Shown here in pieces: positions 8,634 to 17,912 of a stretch of DNA of 64,000 nt (position 1 is its first letter; each line of letters opens with the position of its first letter). Position numbers and translations under genes: made by a program. Source of the stretch: Neobacillus niacini (GTDB lineage Bacteria > Bacillota > Bacilli > Bacillales > Cytobacillaceae). The notes below the pieces were generated by a model, which did not search any database, was not told the origin of the DNA, and worked only from the letters and a program-made list of their open reading frames with translations. The stretch lies in assembly GCF_023715785.1 (NCBI RefSeq), contig NZ_JAMBOX010000001.1:868001-932000 (forward strand). Reading direction: 5' to 3'.

Positions 8634-10121
8634 CTATAGGGTGACTCCGGTTTTAAAAATCGCAATCTCCCTAAAGTCATTTTTCTCGTTATTGACAAGT
8701 TCACCGCTTGCAACTTGGATGATATAATCAATAAACTCTCGTAAAACGAACTCCGACTCCTTCTCAAGCAATACTCCTGCATTAAAGTCAATCCAATGCG
8801 GTTTTGTCTCATAAAGCGGCGTATTGGTTGAAATCTTCATGGTTGGCACGAAAGACCCGAATGGCGTTCCGCGGCCTGTTGTAAACAGCACCAATTGACA
8901 GCCTGCCGCTGCCAAAGCTGAAGCGGCGATCAAATCGTTACCAGGAGCACTTAGCAGGTTAAGCCCTTTTTCCTGCAGGCGGTCACCGTATTTAAGAACA
9001 TCGGTTACCGTGGAGGTGCCTGCTTTTTGCGTACAGCCAAGCGATTTATCTTCTAATGTAGTAATCCCGCCGGCTTTGTTCCCTGGCGATGGATTTTCAT
9101 AAACAGGCTGTTTGTTTTCAATGAAGTATTCCTTGAAGTCATTAATTAAATGAACCGTTTTTTCAAAGACTTCATTATTGGCTGCTCGTTCCATAAGAAT
9201 GGTTTCAGCACCAAACATTTCCGGCACTTCCGTTAAAACAGTTGTTCCGCCTTGAGCGACAAGGAAATCAGAGAATCTGCCCAGAAGCGGGTTGGCAGTA
9301 ATTCCTGAGAAGCCGTCAGAACCGCCACATTTTAAACCAACTTTTAATTGTGATAATGGCACTGTTTCACGCTTATCATGTTTTGCCGCTTCATAGATTT
9401 CTTTTAAAAGCTCGACGCCTGCTTCAATTTCATTGGTCACTTCTTGAGAAACAAGGAACTTTACGCGCTCTTCGTCATATTCACCCAAGCTTTCCTTGAA
9501 CTCATAAAGATTGTTATTCTCGCAGCCAAGCCCCATTACCAGGACACCGCCGGCATTTGGATGAAGGACAGCGTCACGCAAAATTTTGCGTGTATTCTCA
9601 TGGTCATCCCCTAATTGGGAGCAGCCAAGATTATGCTTCAGCACAAGAACGCTTTCAAACGGAGTGATATCGCCAACTTCCTTTTCAAACAGCTTGAGCA
9701 TGCGCTCTGCCATGCCATTGACACAGCCCACTGTCGGCACAATCCAAAGCTCATTGCGGATGCCGACCTCACCGTTTTTCCGGCGATAGCCCTCGAAGGT
9801 TAAGTTTTCCAGTTTATATGGGTTGGAATTGAGCTTTTGGTTAAATTGGTACTCTTTGATTCCATCCAAGTTTGTTTTTGTATTGTGGGTATGAACGTGT
9901 TCCCCTGCGGATATTTCTGCAATGGCATGGCCGATTGGATAGCCATATTTGATGACGTATTCATTGACAGCAATTGGCCTAAGCGCTATCTTGTGGCCTT
10001 TGGCTACATCCTGCTTTAGTTCAATCGATTTCTCTTTTACCGTAATGACATGGCCAGCCGGTAAATCCTTGAGTGAAACAACGACATTGTCAGTATCATT
10101 AATTTGTGTAAAGTCCAACAT
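8634..10121 (-). CDS. uxaA: Altronate dehydratase
   Basis: 495-residue UxaA converting D-altronate to 2-keto-3-deoxygluconate (KDG), the third step of galacturonate catabolism. The N-terminal SAF domain (about 1-95, ending in HVHTHN) and the large C-terminal domain are full length for the family. Recognisable conserved stretches include EGYRRKNGEVGIRNEL near residue 109, the cysteine-bearing HNLGCSQLGDDHE near 163, GLGCENN near 197 and LKCGGSDGFSG near 264. AGGGGAG precedes the ATG at 10121. It lies 14 bases downstream of uxaB and is surely in the same transcript. Confidence 0.95.
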   Translation of the reverse strand: MLDFTQINDTDNVVVSLKDLPAGHVITVKEKSIELKQDVAKGHKIALRPIAVNEYVIKYGYPIGHAIAEISAGEHVHTHNTKTNLDGIKEYQFNQKLNSNPYKLENLTFEGYRRKNGEVGIRNELWIVPTVGCVNGMAERMLKLFEKEVGDITPFESVLVLKHNLGCSQLGDDHENTRKILRDAVLHPNAGGVLVMGLGCENNNLYEFKESLGEYDEERVKFLVSQEVTNEIEAGVELLKEIYEAAKHDKRETVPLSQLKVGLKCGGSDGFSGITANPLLGRFSDFLVAQGGTTVLTEVPEMFGAETILMERAANNEVFEKTVHLINDFKEYFIENKQPVYENPSPGNKAGGITTLEDKSLGCTQKAGTSTVTDVLKYGDRLQEKGLNLLSAPGNDLIAASALAAAGCQLVLFTTGRGTPFGSFVPTMKISTNTPLYETKPHWIDFNAGVLLEKESEFVLREFIDYIIQVASGELVNNEKNDFREIAIFKTGVTL

Positions 10122-10135
10122 GGTCCTTCTCTCCC

Positions 10136-11605
10136 CTAATTCGCAGTTTTTTGTCCTAAAACAGCTTTCACCGCTTGGTTCATACCCTTTGTCAAAATTT
10201 CAAAAAGATCGTTCGTAACAGCTGCCGTTAATCCCGATATTTCGTTTAAATCGGTCTCCCAATTTTTCTCGTATCCCAATACGTTCTTGACAATGGATTC
10301 AACACTGTCAAACGTTCCATCGTACTTGCCCCATTGCTCAGCAAATAATTCAAGAATATCCTGGTCATCGGCAAGTTTAATATCCTCATCGCCGCGCTTG
10401 CCTTTATAGAAGGCAATTAATGCTGCCAGCGAGAACACAAGCTTTCTTGGTAATTCTTGTTTGCGGTTGATGTACTCAAGCAGGGATGGCAAGTCTCTTG
10501 TTTTAAATTTGGACATCGAGTTTAAGGAAATGCTCATTAAAAAGTGTTGAATAAACGGATTTCTAAATCTTTCTACTACTGCATCGGCAAAGGAGTTTAA
10601 TTCATCCAGCGGCAGGTCCAGCGTTGGAATAATTTCCTCGTAAACCAATCCCTTGATAAACTCTCCCACCACTTCATGGTCAACAGCTTGGGCCACAGTA
10701 TCCAAACCATATAAGTAAGATACAGGCGTCATCGCGGTATGGGCACCGTTTAGGATCCGAACCTTTCTTGTCCTGTAAGGAGTCATATCATCTACAAATA
10801 AGGTGTTTAGCCCTGCTTTATGGGCCGGAAACTCTTCGCGAATCCATTGTGGACCTTCGATTACCCATAAATGAAACTGCTCGCCGACAACGACAAGATC
10901 ATCTTTATAGCCAAGTTCAGCAGTGATTTCATCCATGTTATCCCGCGGGAAGCCAGGGACAATCCGGTCAACCAGGCTGCAGCAGAACGTGTTTGCTTCT
11001 TCAAGCCATTGAACAAACTCTTCACCAAGATTCCACAATTCGGCGTATTGAAGGACAATTTGCTTTAGCTTTTCACCATTGCGGTCGATCAGCTCACACG
11101 GAACGATAATAAAGCCTTTTTCTCTATCCCCGTTAAAAACTTGATACCGTTGATAGAGGAATGCTGCCAATTTTCCAGGGTAGCTGCTTTGCGGACGGTC
11201 CTCCAGACGGTCGTTTTCATCGAAGGCAATACCGGCTTCTGTTGTATTGGAAAAAATAAACCTTAGTTCTGGATTGGCGGCCAGCTCCAAATACTGGTCG
11301 TACTGAGTAAAAAGATTTAAGCCCCGGCTAATGCTGGTAATAGCGGAATGCTTGCGGACGGCTTTTCCGTCTTTCATTCCTTGCAGGAAGAGCGTGTAAA
11401 GTCCATCCTGCTCATTTAGCTTTTCAACCATGCCTTGGCCGAGCGGCTGGACAACAACAACACTGCCATTAAAATCCGCTTCCTTGTTTAATACATCAAT
11501 TTGCCAATCCACAAATGCCCGCAGGAAATTTCCTTCCCCAAATTGCAACACTTTTTCCGGAAAGCGCGGGGCATCTTTGACTAAATTTCTCGTTAATTTT
11601 TTCAT
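10136..11605 (-). CDS. uxaB: Tagaturonate reductase (altronate oxidoreductase)
   Basis: About 489-residue NAD-dependent polyol dehydrogenase of the mannitol dehydrogenase superfamily that reduces D-tagaturonate to D-altronate. The N-terminal Rossmann region reads [17 protein letters not shown]; further conserved pieces are [11 protein letters not shown] and the catalytic-domain [20 protein letters not shown] with the KxxxxNxxH pattern. I chose the ATG at 11605 ([11 protein letters not shown]) because GGAGGG lies 8 bases before it; a longer frame reaches 11641 but would overlap the operator. It follows the LacI-type regulator and precedes uxaA. A TGTTAACG operator lies immediately upstream. 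Confidence 0.95.
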   Translation of the reverse strand: MKKLTRNLVKDAPRFPEKVLQFGEGNFLRAFVDWQIDVLNKEADFNGSVVVVQPLGQGMVEKLNEQDGLYTLFLQGMKDGKAVRKHSAITSISRGLNLFTQYDQYLELAANPELRFIFSNTTEAGIAFDENDRLEDRPQSSYPGKLAAFLYQRYQVFNGDREKGFIIVPCELIDRNGEKLKQIVLQYAELWNLGEEFVQWLEEANTFCCSLVDRIVPGFPRDNMDEITAELGYKDDLVVVGEQFHLWVIEGPQWIREEFPAHKAGLNTLFVDDMTPYRTRKVRILNGAHTAMTPVSYLYGLDTVAQAVDHEVVGEFIKGLVYEEIIPTLDLPLDELNSFADAVVERFRNPFIQHFLMSISLNSMSKFKTRDLPSLLEYINRKQELPRKLVFSLAALIAFYKGKRGDEDIKLADDQDILELFAEQWGKYDGTFDSVESIVKNVLGYEKNWETDLNEISGLTAAVTNDLFEILTKGMNQAVKAVLGQKTAN

Positions 11606-11626
11606 ATCTAATCCCTCCAAAATAAA

Positions 11627-11653
11627 TGCACACGTTAACAAAATGATGTGTGC
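11627..11653 (-). promoter_or_regulatory. TGTTAACG operator and GCACAC/GTGTGC inverted repeat upstream of uxaB
   Basis: The minus strand carries TGTTAACGTGTGCA at 11640-11627, matching the 14-mers near uxaC and the exo-polygalacturonase. Overlapping it, GCACAC (11628-11633) and GTGTGC (11648-11653) form an inverted repeat 14 bases apart. It sits between the LacI-type regulator gene and uxaB, suggesting that the regulator controls uxaBA from here. Confidence 0.6.
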
Positions 11654-11676
11654 CAGTCAATTGACCAGCAGTTTTT

Positions 11677-12684
11677 TTACAATAATGGTTTAACCGACTT
11701 TCGGATCACCAGTTCCGTTTCCACAAAGATTTTTTCGCCGTTCATTTCACTAGGGTTGTCTGAGCTCATCATCTGCAAAATTTTGTTGGCGCCCAAGGTA
11801 CTGATTTTTTCGATTGGTCTTTTGACAGTAGTAAGTGATGGATTCGTGTAACGGGCAAATTCAATGTCGTCAAAGCCGACAATTGAAATATCGTTCGGTA
11901 CATTGACGCCGCGTGCGAACGCCGCATTGATCGCGCCAATGGCCATGTCGTCATTGGAGCAAAAAACGGCTGTCGGCGGCTGATCAAGTGAAAGCAGTCG
12001 TTCTATCGCTCGATAACCGCTTTCCATATCATAATTACCTTGAATGATGTATTCAGTCTTAATCGGTATATTATAATCAATCAGTGCTTTTAAATATCCT
12101 TCTCTCCGCTCCATCGACGATTTAAATCCACTAATCCCTTCCACTAGCCCAATCGTGCGATGACCATTTTGCAGCAAATGCTTGACGGCCTGCGTCGATC
12201 CTTCCCGGTCATTGGAGAGAATATTGATGATCGACGGGTCGCCTATATCGCGGTTTAATACGACACAAGGAATCTGTTTTTCTTTCAGGTAGGCAATAAA
12301 GTCATTATCCTCTTCACTTTGACTCATTAAAATAATGCCATCGAACCGTTTGTTGTGAATCGTTGAATAATACCGAATGTCATCAATTCCTCTGACAAAC
12401 AAGTTATAGTCCTGGTTAATAATTTGATTAACCCCTTTGACGGTTTCAACAAAAAAGCTTGATGATGTACCGTGGGTAATACTTGTCAGAAACAGCCCAA
12501 TTGTATAAGACCGTTGGGTCACCAGGCTTTTGGCATTATAGTTCGGTGTATAGTTAAGCTGAGAGGCTATCTCAATGATTTTCTTTTTTGTCCCCGGTTT
12601 AATCAGCGGGCTGTCATTCAATGCCCGTGACACGGTTGTATGGGAAACATTTGCGATTTTGGCAATGTCTTTAATCGTAACCAT
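11677..12684 (-). CDS. LacI-family transcriptional regulator of the galacturonate genes
   Basis: 335-residue LacI/GalR-type regulator. The N-terminal helix-turn-helix reads TIKDIAKIANVSHTTVSRAL with the hinge region at about 45-60, followed by a periplasmic-binding-protein-like effector domain with typical landmarks FDGIILMS near 116, AVFCSNDDMAIGA near 246 and DISIVGFDDIEFARY near 271. It lies between uxaC and uxaB, and four TGTTAACG-type 14-mers with the central CG usual for LacI-family operators flank the local genes. By position and family it most resembles KdgR/ExuR of bacilli. The likely effector is galacturonate, KDG or a related acid; this is inference. Confidence 0.88.
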   Translation of the reverse strand: MVTIKDIAKIANVSHTTVSRALNDSPLIKPGTKKKIIEIASQLNYTPNYNAKSLVTQRSYTIGLFLTSITHGTSSSFFVETVKGVNQIINQDYNLFVRGIDDIRYYSTIHNKRFDGIILMSQSEEDNDFIAYLKEKQIPCVVLNRDIGDPSIINILSNDREGSTQAVKHLLQNGHRTIGLVEGISGFKSSMERREGYLKALIDYNIPIKTEYIIQGNYDMESGYRAIERLLSLDQPPTAVFCSNDDMAIGAINAAFARGVNVPNDISIVGFDDIEFARYTNPSLTTVKRPIEKISTLGANKILQMMSSDNPSEMNGEKIFVETELVIRKSVKPLL

Positions 12685-12772
12685 GTTTTCACCCTTTATC
12701 TAGTAACTTTCCAATTATTTTACCATAATAGGAAAAATCAAACTTCATAGCCCCTCAGCCGCTCTCTGCTCG

Positions 12773-14197
12773 TTAATGGACAGCCAGTCCCTTTTCTTGA
12801 AACTGAAAGTACTTTTTTGCATTGTGATAGGAAATGCCCTGAACCACTTTACCCAAGAAGTCAAGATCATTCGGCACTTCTCCGTTTTCCACCCATTCGC
12901 CAATTAACGAGCAAACGAGTCTTCTGAAGTATTCATGTCTTGTATAAGACAGGAAACTCCGCGAATCTGTCAGCATTCCGATAAAGCGGGTGAACAATCC
13001 AAGGTTGGAGAGGGCTTGCATTTGCTCGAGCATGCCGGATTTATTATCGTTAAACCACCATGCCGTACCGAACTGGATTTTCCCCGGAATGCCGTTGCCC
13101 TGGAACGAACCGATCACCGCTGCGATCACAGTATTGTCACTCGGGTTTAATGAATAAATAATGGTTCTTGGCAGGCCGCTTTCCTCTTCAATACCATCCA
13201 GTAACCTGACAAGCGGTTTGGCAATTTGATCATCATTAATCGAGTCATAGCCTGTGTCCGGACCAAGCTGTTTAAACCTTCTGGTGTTGTTATTGCGCAG
13301 TGCATTTATATGCAGCTGCATCGCCCATCCCAATTCGGAATATAAGCCGCCAAGGAATTTCAGTGTATAGGTTTTGTACTTTTTCTCGTCTTCAAGGGAT
13401 ACCTTATTCCCCTTTAGGGCTTCAGCAAAAATAGCCGCAGCGTCTTCTTTCGTTGTTTCGGCAAACATCATCGTATCGATGGCATGGTCAGACACTCTGC
13501 CGCCCACCGAATGGAAGAAACGGACCCGTGCTTCAAGCGCTTGCAAAAACTGCTCATAAGTCGCGATTTCCATGCCTGATACCTCTTGCAGCTTCTGTAC
13601 CCATTCGAGGTAGCCGTCACGATTGATTTCCAGGCCCTTATCCGGACGGAAACTCGGCAATACTTGAACATCAAAGTCTCCATCCTGCTTTAATTTCAAG
13701 TGGTATTCCAGACTGTCGACTGGATCATCGGTTGTGCAAACGACTTCCACGTTGGATTTCTTAATCAAATCTCTTGCCCCAAAGCCTTCACTGTTCAAGA
13801 GTGCATTGACTTTTTCCCAGATTTGCGGTGCGCTTTCCTCGTTCAGAATTTCATCCATTCCGAAGAAACGCTGCAATTCCAAATGTGTCCAGTTATATAA
13901 GGGGTTTCCGATTGTCATTGGCACCGTTCTTGCCCACGCCAGGAACTTATCATAGTCATCGGCATTGCCAGTTATATATTCTTCATCAATGCCATTAGCC
14001 CGCATCGCCCGCCATTTATAATGGTCGCCATATAACCAGATTTCGGTGATATTTTTGAAGGTTTTGTTTTCATAGATCTCTTTTGGACTTAAGTGGCAAT
14101 GATAGTCGATAATCGGCATATCCTTTGCGTAATCGTGGTAAAGACGGATGGCCGTTTCATTGTTCAAAAGGAAATTCTCATCCATGAATTTCTTCAT
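12773..14197 (-). CDS. uxaC: Uronate isomerase (glucuronate/galacturonate isomerase)
   Basis: About 474-residue amidohydrolase-superfamily enzyme that isomerises D-galacturonate to D-tagaturonate (and D-glucuronate to D-fructuronate). The metal-site motif DYHCHLSPKEIYEN is near residue 33, CTTDDPVDSLEYH near 166 and the conserved WWFNDNKSGM near 380; RSFLSYTRHEYFRR closes the C-terminal region. Length matches the family when the ATG at 14197 (MKKFMDENFLLNNE) is used; an in-frame ATG at 14239 adds 14 residues unlike the family and has no ribosome binding site. TGTTAACG operators lie upstream. It precedes the LacI regulator gene on the same strand. Confidence 0.95.
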   Translation of the reverse strand: MKKFMDENFLLNNETAIRLYHDYAKDMPIIDYHCHLSPKEIYENKTFKNITEIWLYGDHYKWRAMRANGIDEEYITGNADDYDKFLAWARTVPMTIGNPLYNWTHLELQRFFGMDEILNEESAPQIWEKVNALLNSEGFGARDLIKKSNVEVVCTTDDPVDSLEYHLKLKQDGDFDVQVLPSFRPDKGLEINRDGYLEWVQKLQEVSGMEIATYEQFLQALEARVRFFHSVGGRVSDHAIDTMMFAETTKEDAAAIFAEALKGNKVSLEDEKKYKTYTLKFLGGLYSELGWAMQLHINALRNNNTRRFKQLGPDTGYDSINDDQIAKPLVRLLDGIEEESGLPRTIIYSLNPSDNTVIAAVIGSFQGNGIPGKIQFGTAWWFNDNKSGMLEQMQALSNLGLFTRFIGMLTDSRSFLSYTRHEYFRRLVCSLIGEWVENGEVPNDLDFLGKVVQGISYHNAKKYFQFQEKGLAVH

Positions 14198-14243
14198 TAT
14201 TAAAGCACCAGCTTTCGATATTTTAGGGATATATTTCATAAAA

Positions 14244-14257
14244 TGTTCACGTTAACA
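14244..14257 (-). promoter_or_regulatory. TGTTAACG-type operator upstream of uxaC
   Basis: TGTTCACGTTAACA on the plus strand (TGTTAACGTGAACA on the minus strand) is a near-perfect 14-bp palindrome centred on CG. It overlaps the region just upstream of the uxaC start and matches the sites upstream of uxaB and the exo-polygalacturonase. Confidence 0.65.
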
Positions 14258-14275
14258 ATTTAGATTAAAAAAATA

Positions 14276-14289
14276 TGTTAACGTGCCTC
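14276..14289 (+). promoter_or_regulatory. Second TGTTAACG-type site overlapping the end of the epimerase gene
   Basis: TGTTAACGTGCCTC repeats the 10-base TGTTAACGTG core 32 bases from the palindromic site, about three helical turns. It includes the stop codon of the sugar isomerase/epimerase-like gene. The second half is less palindromic, so it is the weaker of the pair. Confidence 0.5.
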
Positions 14290-15123
14290 TTCAAACCTTT
14301 TCTGCAGGTACGCAATACTGTCATTAATATGTGGTTCCCTCGTACTTTCTAATAAAATAGTAATGTACGGCTTTTGCTGCTTGATATATTTAAAGACGGC
14401 GTGATAGTTTAACAACCCGGTGCCGACAGGGACCATTTTGATCCAATGATCGTCAATGATAAAATCTTTGGCATGAACGATGGCGATTCGATTTCCGAAC
14501 AGCTCAAACGCCTCTTCGAAAACCTGTTCTTGATGCAGATAATTTTCAGGCGATAAAAAATTCGCTGGGTCAAAAATCACTTGAAGGTTATTGGACGGAA
14601 TATCATCGAGCAGCCGCCTCATCCGCTGGGGTGTATGAATCGGATGGTTAATTCCGCCTTCAATTCCGACCATTACCCCAAATTTCTCCGCCTCGTTGAC
14701 AAGTTCACGGACACTCTCGACCACTTCCTGATACGCCTGCTCTGTAAAATTCTCCTCAGTATAATCAATCTCTGGATAGACATTTCCGGTTTCCGTCCCG
14801 ACAATGCTGCAGCCAAAATCACGGGCATAACGAATATGTTCTTTAAACCGATCCAGCACTTTCCGTCTTTCCGAAAGATCGGGATGAATCATATTAATAT
14901 AGCAGCCCAATACGGCAATGTGCAGGTTCTCTTTGCGGAAGGCGTCCCCGATATGGCGGGCAAGCCCTGGAGTTAAGCTTCCCGCTCCGGTATGAAGGTC
15001 GGGAAATGACTTAGCCAATGCCAGCTGCACGCTCGTGAGACCAAAGCCTGCGATTTCCTTCGTTAATTTTTCCAATGGCAGATGAGGAATATCATGGGCC
15101 CTAATTCCAATATTCGCTTTCAT
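14278..15123 (-). CDS. Sugar phosphate isomerase/epimerase-like TIM-barrel protein
   Basis: 281-residue protein of the AP endonuclease family 2 / xylose isomerase-like TIM-barrel group. Visible metal-site regions include VGIEGGINHP near residue 151, VIFDPANFL near 184, IVHAKDF near 213 and the C-terminal ILLESTREPH near 256, matching the Glu-Asp-His-Glu order of this family. GGAGG precedes the ATG at 15123. It lies between the kdu-kdg operon and uxaC, so it is probably a uronate or hexulosonate isomerase/epimerase connecting side substrates to the KDG pathway, but the exact reaction cannot be assigned. Some relatives act on inositols or on tagatose-type ketoses. Confidence 0.75.
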   Translation of the reverse strand: MKANIGIRAHDIPHLPLEKLTKEIAGFGLTSVQLALAKSFPDLHTGAGSLTPGLARHIGDAFRKENLHIAVLGCYINMIHPDLSERRKVLDRFKEHIRYARDFGCSIVGTETGNVYPEIDYTEENFTEQAYQEVVESVRELVNEAEKFGVMVGIEGGINHPIHTPQRMRRLLDDIPSNNLQVIFDPANFLSPENYLHQEQVFEEAFELFGNRIAIVHAKDFIIDDHWIKMVPVGTGLLNYHAVFKYIKQQKPYITILLESTREPHINDSIAYLQKRFEEAR

Positions 15124-15152
15124 ACGATTCCTCCATCAAATATATGTTTGTT

Positions 15153-15192
15153 AAAAATAAGCCGTACCAAATCCGGATGCAGTACGGCTTAT
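15153..15192 (-). terminator. Intrinsic terminator after kduD
   Basis: ATAAGCCGTAC pairs perfectly with GTACGGCTTAT and on the minus strand is followed by TTTTTAAC. It ends the kdgA-kdgK-kduI-kduD operon just past the kduD stop. Confidence 0.85.
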
Positions 15193-15204
15193 CCTTTCCA
15201 CTGC

Positions 15205-15987
15205 TTATCTGGCCAGCCAGCCTCCGTCAACGGCAAGGATGTGTCCATTCATATAGTCGGATGCCCTGCTTGCCAGAAACACAGCTACTCCCATTAAATC
15301 TGTCGGGGTTGCCCAACGGCCTGCCGGGATGCGTGCCGTAATTTCCCGCTTCCGTTCTTGATCTTCTCGTATCGGCGCGGTGTTGGCCGTTTCCACATAT
15401 CCCGGAGCAATCGCATTAATCTGAACACCGTACTGAGCCAGTTCATTGGCAAACGCTCTGGTCAATCCCGCTACCGCATGCTTGCTCGCCGTGTATGGCG
15501 GAACGAATTTCCCGCCCTGGAAAGACAGCATTGAGGCAATGTTGATGATTTTTCCGCTCTTTTGCTCCACCATGACCTTAGCCACTTCCTGACTAAGGAA
15601 ATAGACGGAATTTAGATTTAAATCCATCACCGCATCCCAATCTTCCTGCTTATATTCAAGCAGCGGTGCGCGACGGATGGTCCCGGCATTGTTAACAAGA
15701 ATATCAATCCGGCCATAAGCCTGTTTGCAGGCAGCCACCAAGTCGCCAATCACCTCACGCTTGGATAAATCAGCTTGGAAAAACTCGGCACGGCGGCCTT
15801 CCTTTTCAATCAGCCCGCGGGTTTCATCCCAGTCACGGCCATGAGTGACGATAAATAGGTCGGCACCTGCTTTGGCGAGCGCCACAGCTAACCCTTGGCC
15901 GATTCCTTTATTGCCTCCTGTGACAATGGCCACTTTGTCGGTTAATGCGAAGAAATCCAATGAAAAGTTGTCCAACTGTGTTGTCAT
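15205..15987 (-). CDS. kduD: 2-dehydro-3-deoxy-D-gluconate 5-dehydrogenase (SDR family)
   Basis: 260-residue short-chain dehydrogenase reducing 2,5-diketo-3-deoxygluconate to KDG, the last step for unsaturated uronates. The cofactor motif VTGGNKGIGQG is near residue 23, NNAGT near 100, the catalytic serine in INIASMLS near 150 and YTASKH (YxxxK) near 164; the C-terminus ends ILAVDGGWLAR. It follows kduI by 38 bases, and pairing with kduI makes the assignment firm among the many SDR proteins. It is the last gene of the operon. Confidence 0.92.
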   Translation of the reverse strand: MTTQLDNFSLDFFALTDKVAIVTGGNKGIGQGLAVALAKAGADLFIVTHGRDWDETRGLIEKEGRRAEFFQADLSKREVIGDLVAACKQAYGRIDILVNNAGTIRRAPLLEYKQEDWDAVMDLNLNSVYFLSQEVAKVMVEQKSGKIINIASMLSFQGGKFVPPYTASKHAVAGLTRAFANELAQYGVQINAIAPGYVETANTAPIREDQERKREITARIPAGRWATPTDLMGVAVFLASRASDYMNGHILAVDGGWLAR

Positions 15988-16025
15988 CTGCTTTAGCCTC
16001 CAAATATCTATTTATCAATTTAGAA

Positions 16026-16856
16026 TTAACGCAATTCTTCCATTTTGACATGGTCCATGTCATCGTACGTAATGTTTTCGCCGCACATGCCCCAAATGAA
16101 GGTATAGTTGCTAGTAGCAGTTCCTGTATGAATCGACCAGCTAGGGGAAATGGCAGCCTGCTCGTTTTTCATGACCAGATGTCTTGTTTCATTCGGCTGT
16201 CCCATGAAGTGGAACACGCGCGTTTCTGGTTCCATATCAAAATACAAGTACACTTCCATGCGGCGCTCATGTGTATGGCAAGGCATTGTGTTCCAGACAC
16301 TTCCTGGCGCAAGCATGGTTAAGCCCATTTGCAGTTGGCAGCTTTCGCACACATTTGGATGAACATATTGGTAAATTTTCCTGACATTTAATGTTCCTGG
16401 CTCCCCGGCCTCCAGCGGTTTGATATTATTGATGTCAATTTTCACCGTTGGATAGGTGTGATGGGCCGGAGTGGAATTGATATAGAACTTGGCTGGGTTG
16501 GCAGCATCGTTGGAACGGAACAGCACCTCTTTTGTGCCTCTGCCGACATATAGCCCGTCACGGCGCTGCATGTCATATTCGACACCATCAAGAATAACGG
16601 AACCATCGCCGCCAATATTAATAATTCCTAACTCACGACGCTCAAGAAAATAAGAAACTCCCAATTGCTTATCCAGCTTGATTGTTAATTCTTCCTCGGC
16701 AGGTGTAACGCCGCCAAAGATCATCCTGTCGACATGTGTATAGGTTAAATGCACCTTTCCAGGTTCGAAAAGTGTTTCTACAAGGAAATGCTTCCTTAAT
16801 TCATCTGTTGTATAACGTTTCATTTCATCGGGATGGTTTGCATAACGTGTTTCCAT
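16026..16856 (-). CDS. kduI: 5-dehydro-4-deoxy-D-glucuronate isomerase
   Basis: About 276-residue cupin enzyme converting 5-keto-4-deoxyuronate (from unsaturated oligouronides) into 2,5-diketo-3-deoxygluconate. The family start METRYANHPDEMKRYTT is clear, as is the metal-binding segment WNTMPCHTHERRMEVYLYFD near residue 189, with the histidines and glutamate of the zinc site. I used the ATG at 16856: AAGGAGG lies 9 bases before it but would abut the alternative ATG at 16865. It lies between kdgK and kduD. Confidence 0.95.
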   Translation of the reverse strand: METRYANHPDEMKRYTTDELRKHFLVETLFEPGKVHLTYTHVDRMIFGGVTPAEEELTIKLDKQLGVSYFLERRELGIINIGGDGSVILDGVEYDMQRRDGLYVGRGTKEVLFRSNDAANPAKFYINSTPAHHTYPTVKIDINNIKPLEAGEPGTLNVRKIYQYVHPNVCESCQLQMGLTMLAPGSVWNTMPCHTHERRMEVYLYFDMEPETRVFHFMGQPNETRHLVMKNEQAAISPSWSIHTGTATSNYTFIWGMCGENITYDDMDHVKMEELR

Positions 16857-16894
16857 AATGGACATCCTCCTTGACTAATTGTTTACTAATCTAG

Positions 16895-17911
16895 TTATCT
16901 AATAATTTTTCCAGGCGTATTATTGGCAAACGAAAGAATTTCATTTGCTGTGAAAATATTGCAGTCGCCATAGACCGTATGCTTTAACACCGAGGCAGCG
17001 GTTGCAAAGCTGATCAGCTCATCGGGGGCCATGCCTGTCAAGATTCCATGCAGGAGACCTGCAGCAAAGGCATCCCCGCCACCGACACGGTCAACAATAT
17101 TGTCAACCTGATAAACCTTCGATTGATACAGGATACCGTCTTTATAGAAATTCCCCTGCAGTGTATTTGTCGAGGCAGAAACAACACCACGGAAAGTAGA
17201 ACTGATATATTGGATATTTGGATAAAGATCGGTTAATTTTTGGTAATAATAGGCCAGTTTTTCGTCAGGGCTCAAAGCTTCAGGCGCCCTCTCGATTCCC
17301 AATAGATAAATCGCATCCAGCTCACCACAGGAACAGATATCGACATATGGCAGGAATAAATGGATTGCCGCCGCCGCTTCCTGCTGGCTCCACAGCTTGG
17401 CCCGATAGTTAAAGTCAAAGCTTATGGCCACTCCATGTTCTTTCGCTTTTTGCAGGGAGTACAAGACGACTTCACGCATATTTGGCGATAGGGCTGCCGT
17501 GATACCGGTTACATGAAAGAGTGCGGCATCTTTAAAAATTTGGTCCCAGTCGAGTTCTGCCGACTCAAGCAGTGAAACACTAGAGTATTTACGGTCATAG
17601 GTGACTTGAGCACTTCTTGGACCCACTCCTGTTTCTACATAGTAGGTACCAAGGCGGTCACCGCCTCTTACTAAATAATCGGTATGAACCCCATAGGATT
17701 TCAAATGATTTTCTGCCGCCATCCCTAGCACGTTATTAGGAACTTTGCTGACAAAATGAACTTCATGGCCAAACAGCGCCAATGACATGGCGACATTTGC
17801 TTCTGCGCCACCATAGTGCATATTGATTTGACCTGCCCGGCTTAGCCGCTCGCCAATATTGGTTGATAGCCTAAGCAGGACTTCTCCGAAAGTTACTACT
17901 TTTTTCATCAT
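16895..17911 (-). CDS. kdgK: 2-dehydro-3-deoxygluconokinase (PfkB family)
   Basis: 338-residue sugar kinase that phosphorylates KDG to 2-keto-3-deoxy-6-phosphogluconate. PfkB features: N-terminal MKKVVTFGEVLLRLS, NMHYGGAEANVAMSLA near residue 29 (substrate-binding GGA-NVA) and the catalytic VDRVGGGDAFAAGLLHG near 275 with the DxxGxGD-type loop. The kinase could use the ATG at 17911 or the one at 17908. Only one base separates it from the kdgA stop, so the two are translationally coupled. KDG from both the UxaA and KduD branches is its expected substrate. Confidence 0.93.
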   Translation of the reverse strand: MMKKVVTFGEVLLRLSTNIGERLSRAGQINMHYGGAEANVAMSLALFGHEVHFVSKVPNNVLGMAAENHLKSYGVHTDYLVRGGDRLGTYYVETGVGPRSAQVTYDRKYSSVSLLESAELDWDQIFKDAALFHVTGITAALSPNMREVVLYSLQKAKEHGVAISFDFNYRAKLWSQQEAAAAIHLFLPYVDICSCGELDAIYLLGIERAPEALSPDEKLAYYYQKLTDLYPNIQYISSTFRGVVSASTNTLQGNFYKDGILYQSKVYQVDNIVDRVGGGDAFAAGLLHGILTGMAPDELISFATAASVLKHTVYGDCNIFTANEILSFANNTPGKIIR

Positions 17912-17912
17912 C

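Noticed and set aside
14581..14976. 131-residue plus-strand frame within the epimerase gene
   Set aside because: Shadow frame without recognisable domain; the opposite strand encodes an intact TIM barrel.
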